From Mycobacterium sp. (GTDB taxonomy: Bacteria > Actinomycetota > Actinomycetes > Mycobacteriales > Mycobacteriaceae), in contig JAHBAP020000567.1 in assembly GCA_018500005.2 (NCBI GenBank), positions 1-14,888 of the forward strand: DNA of 14,888 bases. Direction: 5' to 3'. The first letter of the stretch is position 1. Each line of letters opens with the position of its first letter. Below are positions 1 through 6,306 of the stretch, one piece after another. The position numbers were made by a program, and so were the translations under genes. The notes beneath the pieces are model-generated. The model had not been told where the DNA came from. It made no database searches and saw nothing but the letters and a program-made list of their open reading frames with translations.

Positions 1-1620
1 CTCGCCGGCGCTGATGTTGCCGCCGTCATCGCTGACCCACGTCTCGTAGCCCTCCGGCAGGGACCGGACGAACTGGTCGACATGTGCCGCGCGCGCGGCG
101 GCGACGATCTCGTCCCGGCTCGCCCCGGGCCTGCCGTAGGCGATGTTCTCGGCGATGGTGCCGCCGAACAGCCAGGCGTCCTGCAGCACCATGCCGATGC
201 GCGAGCGCAACGAATCGCGGCCGACCGTCCGAATGTCCACCCCATCGACCAAGATCGCGCCCGAATCCACGTCGTAGAAGCGCATCAGCAGATTGACCAG
301 GGTCGTCTTGCCGGCCCCGGTGGGCCCGACGATCGCGACCGTGCTGCCCGGTTCGGTAGCCAGCGAGACGTCGCGGATCACCGGTGCCCCGGTTCGGTAG
401 GAGAAGGTGACGTCGCGGAATTCGACACGACCGGGCCCCGGGGGCAATTCGGCCGCTGCAGAGGGCGATTCCTCCGGCTCGTCGAGGAAGTCGAAGACCC
501 GTTCGGCGCTGGCCACGCCCGATTGCAACGTGTTGTACATGCCCGCCAGTTGGGTCAGCGGCTGATTGAATTGCCGCACGTACTGGATGAACGCCTGAAC
601 ACCGCCCAAGGTCATCTGCCCGGTTGCCACCTGGTAGCCGCCGATCACCGCCACGGCCACGTAGCCGATATTGCCGATGATCATGGTCGCCGGTGAGACC
701 AGTCCGGAGAAGAACTGGGCGCCGAAACCGGCGTGGTAGACATCGCCGTTGAGTTGCTCGAACTTCGTTTCGGCCGATTCGCGGTGACCGAAGGTCTTGA
801 CCACGGTGAACCCGCTGTAGGTCTCCTCGATGTGGGCGTTGAGACGGCCGGTGTTGGCCCACTGCGCCACGAACAGCGTTCGTGACCGCCGGGTGATGGC
901 CCGGATCAGCAGTAGTGAGACCGGAACCAGAAGCACGGTGATCAAAGCCAGCAGCGGCGACAGCACGACCATCATCACCAGAACCGCCACCACGGTCAGT
1001 ACCGCGGTGAGCAACTGGCTGATGGTCAGGGACACCGACGTGGCGATGTTGTCGACGTCGTTGGTCACCCGGCTGAGCAGCTCGCCGCGTTGCCGGGAGT
1101 CGAAGTAGGAAAGCGGAAGCCGCTGGATCTTCGCCTGGACCTCGGCACGCAGCGCGGTGACGGTGCGCTGGACGATCACGTTCAGAAGCCGGGCCTGTCC
1201 CCAGATGAGAAGCGCAGCAAGCAGATACAGTGCCAGCGCGAGCAGCAGTGTGCGACCGACTGCGCCGAAGTCCACGCCCTGTCCCGGTACGACATCCATC
1301 CCGGACAGCAGGTCGGCGAATTTCTGGTCGCCGCGGGCACGGGCCTCGGCGATCGCCTGCTCCTTGGAGATCCCGGCGGGCAGTCGCCGGCCGATGGCCC
1401 CGTTGAACAACAGGTCGGTCGCGTGACCCAGTACCCGCGGCCCGATCACCGACAGCGCGATACCGGCGACCGACATGCCCAGCAGTGCCGCGGTCAGCCC
1501 GCGCTGGGGGGCCAGTCGCCGCAGCAGTCGAAGCGCGGAGCCTCTGAAGTCACGCGAACGGGCCAGCGAGGGGTCGGCCAGCATGGCCCGCACCCCCGGG
1601 CGCATCGGCGGGGCGGTCAT
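1..1620 (-). CDS. ABC exporter half-transporter, Rv1272c-like (3' end cut by window edge)
   Basis: This is a fused transmembrane plus ATPase subunit of an ABC exporter (MsbA/LmrCD type), expected in the plasma membrane as one half of a heterodimer with the gene just upstream. I translated 540 codons from ATG 1620. A soluble N-terminus (about residues 1-40) is followed by TM1 near 41-62 and TM2 near 122-142, then a membrane domain to about 360. The ATPase domain shows Walker A GPTGAGKT at 432-439, a Q-loop in [10 protein letters not shown], and the start of the signature motif (NISAGE), where the window ends. Walker B and the switch histidine are not visible. The start codon overlaps the stop of the preceding gene as ATGA, implying translational coupling. 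A long TM1-TM2 loop (about 73-119) is unusual. It closely resembles M. tuberculosis Rv1272c as I remember it; the substrate is unknown. Confidence 0.93.
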   Translation of the reverse strand, partial: MTAPPMRPGVRAMLADPSLARSRDFRGSALRLLRRLAPQRGLTAALLGMSVAGIALSVIGPRVLGHATDLLFNGAIGRRLPAGISKEQAIAEARARGDQKFADLLSGMDVVPGQGVDFGAVGRTLLLALALYLLAALLIWGQARLLNVIVQRTVTALRAEVQAKIQRLPLSYFDSRQRGELLSRVTNDVDNIATSVSLTISQLLTAVLTVVAVLVMMVVLSPLLALITVLLVPVSLLLIRAITRRSRTLFVAQWANTGRLNAHIEETYSGFTVVKTFGHRESAETKFEQLNGDVYHAGFGAQFFSGLVSPATMIIGNIGYVAVAVIGGYQVATGQMTLGGVQAFIQYVRQFNQPLTQLAGMYNTLQSGVASAERVFDFLDEPEESPSAAAELPPGPGRVEFRDVTFSYRTGAPVIRDVSLATEPGSTVAIVGPTGAGKTTLVNLLMRFYDVDSGAILVDGVDIRTVGRDSLRSRIGMVLQDAWLFGGTIAENIAYGRPGASRDEIVAAARAAHVDQFVRSLPEGYETWVSDDGGNISAGE

Positions 1621-3356
1621 CGCAGGCCGCCCGCGACAACCGTCTGGGAGTCGGCGAACTGCGCGTAGACCGGGCAGTCACCGAGCAGATCCCGGTGTGT
1701 TCCCACGCCGACGACCCGGCCGCCGTCGAGAACGATGATCTGATCGGCTTGGGCCACCGTCGAAATGCGTTGGGCCACGATTATCACCGTCGAGTCGGCC
1801 GCGACGGCCGCCAGCGATGCCCGCACCCGCGCATCGGTGTGGACGTCGAGAGCGGAAAACGCGTCGTCGAACAGATAGACGCGGGGCCGGCGGATCAGAG
1901 CCCGGGCGATCGCGAGCCGTTGCCGCTGCCCCCCGGAGACGTTCATGCCGCCCTGGGCAATCGGCATCGCCAGTCCGTCGGGATGGGCACGGATGAACTC
2001 CTCGGCGGCCGCCATCCGCAGCGCCGCCCACATCTGGGCGTCGTCGGCATCGGACTTGCCGAAGCGCAGGTTGTCGGCGACGGTCCCGGAGAACAGATAT
2101 CCCCGCTGGGGAACAAGGCCCAACTCCGACCACATGGTCTCGGCGTCGTAGTCGCGAACATCGATGCCGTCCAGCCGAACCGATCCGCCGGTCACGTCGT
2201 AGAGCCGGCAGATCAACGCCACCAGTGTCGACTTTCCCGAACCGGTCCCACCGACGATCGCCGTCGTCGTTCCCGGCGCTGCGGTGAACGAAACACCCTC
2301 CAGGACAGCCCGTTCCGCACCGGGATAACGGAAGGTGACGTCGTCCAGCGTCAGGATGCCACGGATTCCGCCCGTGGGGTTTCTCGGTTCGGCCGGGTCG
2401 CTCACGCTGGGTTCGGTACCGAGTACTTCGCTGATGCGCTCGGCGCAGACCGAGGCTCGGGGCAGCATCACCAGGACGAGGGTGGCCATCAGCACCGCCA
2501 TCAGGATCTGCATGAAGTAGGACAGGAACGCGATCAGCGATCCGACCTGCATGCGTCCCGCATCGATACCCAGGCCGCCGAACCAGATCAGCGCCACCGA
2601 GGAGATGTTGATCGTCAACGTCGTCACCGGCAGCATGAGCGCCTGCCATCGCCCTGCCGTCAGCGCGGCCCGCGACACCGCGCGGTTGGCGGCGTCGAAA
2701 CGCTGCTCCTCGAACGGCTCCCGGGCGAACGCCCGGACCACCCTGATGCCGGAGAGTTGTTCGCGCAGAACTTTGTTGATGCCGTCGATCAGTCGTTGCA
2801 TGCTGCGGAAGACCGGCAGCATCCTGGCAACGATCAGATAGTTGCCGATCGCCAGAACCGGCACGCTGACCAACAGCAGCCAGGACAGGCCGGCGTCCTG
2901 GTGCGCGGCCATCGCGATTCCGCCCACACACATGATCGGCGCGGTCACCAGAACGGTGGCGGTCATCTGGACAAGGGTTTGGATCTGCTGGACGTCGTTG
3001 GTGGTCCGGGTCAGCAGCGACGGCGCGGAGAACCGGGCGGTCTCGGTCGCGGAGAAGCCGAGCACCCGGCCGAAGATCGCCGCCCGAAGATCGCGGCCGA
3101 AGCCCATGCCGGTGCGTGATCCGAAGTAGACCGACCCGACCGCGCAGGCCCCCTGCAGGGCGGTCACCGCCAGCATCACTACGCCCAGGCGGGCGATCAC
3201 CGCGGTGTTCCCCTTGGCCACTCCGTCGTCGATGATCGCCGCGTTGACGGTCGGCAGATACAGCGAAGCCAACGTGCTCAGTGTTTGCAGCACCAGCACC
3301 GCGGCCACCAGTCGCCGGTACGGCCGGACGTAGCGGCGTACCAGCCCGAGGAGCAT
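1617..3356 (-). CDS. ABC exporter half-transporter with degenerate ATPase site, Rv1273c-like
   Basis: This is a complete 579-residue ABC exporter subunit with a membrane domain (about 1-310) and an ATPase domain (about 335-579). Walker A is GGTGSGKST at 369-377 and the signature VSGGQ lies near 473. Walker B reads [12 protein letters not shown], so the usual catalytic Glu is Asp (residue 498). The switch His is Gln (Q529, in IVAQRIST). This is the pattern of the non-catalytic site in heterodimeric exporters such as TM287/288, so the downstream partner probably supplies the active site. I chose ATG 3356 because the protein then begins MLLGLVRR like Rv1273c, and GGGAAAG lies about 8 nt upstream. 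A GTG at 3374 in frame would add six residues. The two genes form an operon with an ATGA overlap. Function beyond export is unknown. Confidence 0.93.
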   Translation of the reverse strand: MLLGLVRRYVRPYRRLVAAVLVLQTLSTLASLYLPTVNAAIIDDGVAKGNTAVIARLGVVMLAVTALQGACAVGSVYFGSRTGMGFGRDLRAAIFGRVLGFSATETARFSAPSLLTRTTNDVQQIQTLVQMTATVLVTAPIMCVGGIAMAAHQDAGLSWLLLVSVPVLAIGNYLIVARMLPVFRSMQRLIDGINKVLREQLSGIRVVRAFAREPFEEQRFDAANRAVSRAALTAGRWQALMLPVTTLTINISSVALIWFGGLGIDAGRMQVGSLIAFLSYFMQILMAVLMATLVLVMLPRASVCAERISEVLGTEPSVSDPAEPRNPTGGIRGILTLDDVTFRYPGAERAVLEGVSFTAAPGTTTAIVGGTGSGKSTLVALICRLYDVTGGSVRLDGIDVRDYDAETMWSELGLVPQRGYLFSGTVADNLRFGKSDADDAQMWAALRMAAAEEFIRAHPDGLAMPIAQGGMNVSGGQRQRLAIARALIRRPRVYLFDDAFSALDVHTDARVRASLAAVAADSTVIIVAQRISTVAQADQIIVLDGGRVVGVGTHRDLLGDCPVYAQFADSQTVVAGGLR

Positions 3357-3437
3357 TTCGTAACTTTCCCACACCGCGATGGTCCGGCAAACAGCCTGTT
3401 CAGCAGCCGTGTCGGCGGCCCAGCGTGCCGCTGGCGC

Positions 3438-3450
3438 TACAGTGCATGCT
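3438..3450 (+). promoter_or_regulatory. Candidate -10 box of a leaderless transcript ahead of lprB
   Basis: TACAGT (3438-3443) fits the mycobacterial -10 pattern TANNNT. Exactly 7 nt follow before a GTG at 3451, so transcription would begin at that GTG. No convincing -35 box is visible, which is common for mycobacterial SigA promoters. This is inference from spacing only. Confidence 0.45.
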
Positions 3451-3474
3451 GTGACAGTCCGCAGGTCCGCATGA
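3451..3474 (+). CDS. Possible 7-codon leaderless upstream ORF of lprB
   Basis: GTG at 3451 opens a seven-residue ORF (M-T-V-R-R-S-A) whose TGA stop at 3472-3474 overlaps the lprB ATG at 3471 as ATGA. It begins at the predicted transcription start of the TACAGT promoter. Leaderless short ORFs coupled to a downstream gene are a known theme in mycobacterial ribosome profiling. Here translation of the short ORF could deliver ribosomes to lprB, which has only a weak Shine-Dalgarno (AGG at 3463-3465). The peptide itself is probably irrelevant. The ORF is very short, so chance cannot be excluded. Confidence 0.35.
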   Translation: MTVRRSA

Positions 3475-4028
3475 CGGCGGCGCGCAAATTCGCGGCCGGG
3501 CTGGCCGCAGTGGCGGCCCTCGGCACGATTTCTGGGTGCTCCGAAGCCTCAGGTCCCGACCAGCCCCAGTCGCAGCAGCAGTCCGGCAGCCCGCTGTCCA
3601 AGGACGGCAAGCACGGCCCGATGTTCCCCGAGTGTGGCGGCGTGAGCGACCAGACGATGGCCGAGCAGACCAGGGTAACCGGTCTGCTCAAGGCCGCGGT
3701 GAACTCCGTCGGTTGCCAATGGCTGGCCGGCGGCGGAATCCTCGGGCCGCACTTCTCGTTCAGCTGGTTCCGGGGCAGCCCGATCGGCCGCGAGCGCAAG
3801 ACAGAGGAGCTGTCCCGCACCAGCGTCGAGGACATCAATATCGAGGGTCACAGCGGATTCATCGCGGTGGGCACCGATCCGATGCTGGGAGAGAATCTGT
3901 GCGAGATCGGCATCCAGTTCAACGACGACTTCATCGAGTGGTCGGTCAGCTTCGCCCAGAAGCCGTTCCCGCCCGCCTGCGACGTCGCCAAGGAACTGGC
4001 CCGGCAGTCGATCGTGAACTCCAAATGA
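3471..4028 (+). CDS. lprB: Lipoprotein LprB
   Basis: This is a 185-residue exported lipoprotein. The signal peptide has a basic start (MTAARK), a hydrophobic core and lipobox TISGC with the lipidated Cys at 23. The mature part carries FPECGGVSDQT, GCQWLAGGG, FSWFRGSPIGRERKTEEL and a Cys-rich C-terminal third, closely matching M. tuberculosis LprB (Rv1274, also 185 residues) as I remember it. I believe the family is DUF3558, which has no established biochemical role. Upstream in-frame codons back to 3285 contain no signal-like start and would precede the lipobox by more than 60 residues, so ATG 3471 is preferred. The stop overlaps the lprC start as ATGA. It lies divergently from the ABC exporter genes with about 114 nt between starts. 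Confidence 0.92.
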   Translation: MTAARKFAAGLAAVAALGTISGCSEASGPDQPQSQQQSGSPLSKDGKHGPMFPECGGVSDQTMAEQTRVTGLLKAAVNSVGCQWLAGGGILGPHFSFSWFRGSPIGRERKTEELSRTSVEDINIEGHSGFIAVGTDPMLGENLCEIGIQFNDDFIEWSVSFAQKPFPPACDVAKELARQSIVNSK

Positions 4029-4579
4029 GCCGCCCGATGCGCCGCCGGCTGACTGCCGGACTGCTGGCCCTCGTCATTGCCCCGGCCGCATTGACCGGGT
4101 GCGGCAGGACGATCGAGGGAACGGCGATGAAGGCCGGGACCGGCGTCGCGCGGGGTGACAACTCCGCCGACAAGTACCCCAACCTGCTGAAAGAGTGCGA
4201 TGTGCTCACTGCCGACGTGCTCGCCAAGACGGTCGGGGCCGACCCATTGGATATCCAGAGCACCTTCGTCGGGGCGGTGTGCCGTTGGCAGGCCGCCAAC
4301 CCGGCGGGGCTGATCGACATCACCCGGTTCTGGTACGAGCAGGGCAGCCTGGACAACGAACGCAAGGTCGCCGAGTTCCTCAACTACAAGATCGAGAACC
4401 GGGCCATCAACGGCATCGCCGCGTTCGTGATGCGCACCAACGACCCCAACGGCGCATGCGGTGTGGCCGCCGACGCCGCCGGGGTGGTGGGCTGGTGGAT
4501 CAATCCGCAGGCCCCGGGCATTGACGCGTGCGCTCAGGCCATCAAGCTGATGGAACTCACGTTGGCCACCAACTCCTGA
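4025..4579 (+). CDS. lprC: Lipoprotein LprC
   Basis: This is a 184-residue lipoprotein that starts inside the lprB stop codon (ATGA at 4025-4028). The signal peptide MSRPMRRRLTAGLL... ends in lipobox LTGC with the lipid-bearing Cys at 26. The mature domain has LLKECDVLTADVL, GAVCRWQAANP, FWYEQGSLDNERK and a C-terminal DACAQAIKL helix. These line up with the corresponding LprB segments (PECGGVSDQTM, VGCQWLAGG, SWFRGSPIGRERK), so the two are tandem paralogues of the DUF3558 type. It corresponds to M. tuberculosis Rv1275. Both should be anchored on the outer face of the plasma membrane. The convergent phosphatase gene ends only 15 nt downstream. No molecular function is known to me. Confidence 0.92.
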   Translation: MSRPMRRRLTAGLLALVIAPAALTGCGRTIEGTAMKAGTGVARGDNSADKYPNLLKECDVLTADVLAKTVGADPLDIQSTFVGAVCRWQAANPAGLIDITRFWYEQGSLDNERKVAEFLNYKIENRAINGIAAFVMRTNDPNGACGVAADAAGVVGWWINPQAPGIDACAQAIKLMELTLATNS

Positions 4580-4594
4580 CTTTCCCGACCTCGC

Positions 4595-5086
4595 TCAGCG
4601 CGGGATGTGGAACGACACCAACTCGGCCCCGCCGAGTTCCAGGCCGGACCAGCTGCCGGGTACCTGCAGTACGGCGATCGCCGAGGTCGGGTATTTCAGT
4701 GCGATCCGTTCGGCGGCGTCGCGGTCGCTGTCGGGTCCGGCCAGGCCTAGTGCGACATGACTCGTGGTCGGCTCGTGGCCGACGACCAGCAGGGTGGTGA
4801 CGTCGTCGCCGACCTTGTTGATCTCCTCGATCACGGCTCCGGGGTACGCGTCGTACAGTCGGTCCAGGTAACTGACCGGTGCGTCGACGCCGGTGCGGGC
4901 TAGGGTCTGCCGGGTCCGGACCGCCGAGGAGCACAGCACCGCGTCGATGCCCGGCAGTGTCCCTCGCAGCCAGTCCCCGGCCAGGCCGGCCTCGTGGATA
5001 CCGCGCGGTGCCAGCGGCCGTTCATGGTCGGGGACCCCGACGGGATAGTCGGATTTGGCATGCCGCATCAGCACCAGGTTTCTCAT
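4595..5086 (-). CDS. SixA-like histidine phosphatase (Rv1276c-like)
   Basis: This is a 163-residue cytoplasmic protein of the histidine phosphatase (phosphoglycerate-mutase-like) superfamily. The signature LMRHAKSDYP gives the catalytic R8 and H9. R57 in LCSSAVRTRQT and H104 in VVGHEPTT complete the phosphate pocket. The small size and MRHAKS motif are typical of SixA, which removes phosphate from phosphohistidine in E. coli; the substrate here is unknown. It corresponds to M. tuberculosis Rv1276c (about 158 residues). An in-frame ATG at 5095 would add three residues, but it lies inside the predicted -10 box, and homologues begin at MR(N/H)LVLMRHAKS, so I prefer ATG 5086. It is divergent from the SbcD-like gene with 71 nt between starts. 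Confidence 0.9.
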   Translation of the reverse strand: MRNLVLMRHAKSDYPVGVPDHERPLAPRGIHEAGLAGDWLRGTLPGIDAVLCSSAVRTRQTLARTGVDAPVSYLDRLYDAYPGAVIEEINKVGDDVTTLLVVGHEPTTSHVALGLAGPDSDRDAAERIALKYPTSAIAVLQVPGSWSGLELGGAELVSFHIPR

Positions 5087-5099
5087 CCGCCCCATTATC
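5087..5099 (-). promoter_or_regulatory. Candidate -10 box of leaderless phosphatase transcript
   Basis: On the minus strand GATAAT (5099-5094) matches five of six TATAAT bases and is followed by exactly 7 nt before the A of ATG 5086. This spacing predicts transcription starting at the start codon. It also argues against the alternative ATG at 5095, which falls within the hexamer. No -35 box was recognised. Confidence 0.5.
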
Positions 5100-5144
5100 C
5101 CGACGACGCGGGCGACGGTCCCCGGAGTTGTCGGACCCCCGCCA

Positions 5145-5157
5145 TAAAGTTTCGGCC
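5145..5157 (+). promoter_or_regulatory. Candidate -10 box of leaderless SbcD-like transcript
   Basis: TAAAGT (5145-5150) fits TANNNT and is followed by exactly 7 nt before ATG 5158. There is no purine-rich Shine-Dalgarno in those 7 nt (TTCGGCC), in keeping with leaderless translation. It is back to back with the phosphatase promoter, with facing -10 boxes about 45 nt apart. Confidence 0.5.
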
Positions 5158-6306
5158 ATGAAGTTTCTGCACACCGCGGACTGGCAGTTGGGCATGACGC
5201 GCAAGTTCCTCGGCGACGAAGCACAGGCTCGGTACTCGGCGGCCCGTCGGGATGCGGTCGTCGCCCTCGGCGATCTGGCCCGTGCGGCCGGTGCGGAGTT
5301 CATCGTGGTCTCCGGTGACGTTTTCGACGCCAACCAGTTGGCTCCCCAGGTCATCAGTCAGTCCCTGGAAGCGATGCGCCGGATCGGCGTGCCGGTCTAC
5401 CTGCTGCCCGGAAACCACGATCCCTTGGACGCCTCCTCGGTGTACACCAGCGCGCTGTTCGCGCGTGAATGCCCGGACAACGTGACCGTGCTGGACCGTG
5501 ACGGCTTGGTCGATGTGCGCCCCGGGGTCCAGATCGTCGCGGCACCCTGGCACTCCAAGAAGCCCACCGTCGATCTGACCGGCGCGGTCCTCGACGGGCT
5601 TTCGCCCGATGGCACGGCGCGGGTTCTGGTGGCCCACGGTGCCGTGGACGTCTTGGATCCCGACCAAACCAACCCGGCGCACATCTCGATGGCCGGTCTC
5701 GCCGACGGCCTGCACCGGTCGGTCCTGCACTACGTCGCTTTGGGGGACAAGCACTCCCGCACCAGCGTCGGCGACAGCGGTCGGGTGTGGTACTCGGGTT
5801 CGCCCGAGGTCACCAACTACGACCACCGGGAACCGGACTCCGGGCACGTTCTCGTCGTCGACATGGACCTCGACGATCCGGCCCACCCGGTGACCGTGGA
5901 AGCTCACCGGATCGGCACCTGGCGCTTCCTCACCCTGCATCATGAGGTCAACAACAGCCGCGACATCGCCGACCTCGACATGAATCTCGACCAGTTGACC
6001 GGCAAGGACCGCACCGTGGTCCAGTTGGGTCTGGTGGGCACCCTCACCGTCACCGACCGCGCGGCTCTGGACTCCTGCCTGGACAAGTATTCGAGACTGT
6101 TCGCCGCCCTGAGCACCTGGGAGCGGCACACCAACCTGGTGGTGATGCCCTCAGACGAGGAATTCGATGACATCGGCATCGGAGGTTTCGCCGCCGACGC
6201 GGTGGCCGAACTTGTCCAGACGGCCCGGGCCGATGGCGCCGAGGCCGGTGCGGCGCGCAGCGCGCTTGCTCTGCTGCTGCGTCTCAAAGAGGGGAGCGCC
6301 GCGTGA
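5158..6306 (+). CDS. SbcD/Mre11-like metallophosphoesterase (Rv1277-like)
   Basis: This 382-residue protein is a calcineurin-like phosphoesterase of the SbcD/Mre11/YhaO group, likely a nuclease acting with the ATPase encoded next. Motifs in order are HTADWQLG (D8, Q10), VVSGDVFD (D54), LPGNHD (N86, H87), VAHG (H160) and ALGDKHS (D197, H199). Compared with Mre11, the motif I His is Gln and the first His of the GHxH motif is Asp; as I recall the M. tuberculosis protein shares both. About 160 C-terminal residues form the region that would cap the active site or bind the ATPase. I chose ATG 5158 because MKFLHTADW is the standard family beginning and a -10 box sits 7 nt upstream. The stop overlaps the next start as GTGA. 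Confidence 0.92.
   Translation: MKFLHTADWQLGMTRKFLGDEAQARYSAARRDAVVALGDLARAAGAEFIVVSGDVFDANQLAPQVISQSLEAMRRIGVPVYLLPGNHDPLDASSVYTSALFARECPDNVTVLDRDGLVDVRPGVQIVAAPWHSKKPTVDLTGAVLDGLSPDGTARVLVAHGAVDVLDPDQTNPAHISMAGLADGLHRSVLHYVALGDKHSRTSVGDSGRVWYSGSPEVTNYDHREPDSGHVLVVDMDLDDPAHPVTVEAHRIGTWRFLTLHHEVNNSRDIADLDMNLDQLTGKDRTVVQLGLVGTLTVTDRAALDSCLDKYSRLFAALSTWERHTNLVVMPSDEEFDDIGIGGFAADAVAELVQTARADGAEAGAARSALALLLRLKEGSAA

Noticed and set aside
1695..3119. A 474-codon open frame on the plus strand opposite the exporter gene.
   Set aside because: Its translation is low-complexity, rich in Arg, His, Gly and Asp, with no motifs. It is the expected antisense shadow of a high-GC coding frame, while the minus strand encodes a full ABC exporter.
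3390..3400. 11-bp palindrome AACAG-C-CTGTT between the exporter and lprB genes.
   Set aside because: It is short and unaccompanied by other half-sites. It may be an operator, but one copy of this length is not enough to call.
4583..4605. Possible hairpin terminator (TCCCG and CGGGA) between lprC and the phosphatase gene.
   Set aside because: The stem is only 5 bp with a 13-nt loop and no U-tract, and one arm is inside the phosphatase coding region.
4879..5157. N-terminal extension of the SbcD-like protein by 93 codons.
   Set aside because: The extension is Arg/Pro/Ser-rich, overlaps the divergent phosphatase gene and its promoter, and the family starts at MKFLHTADW.
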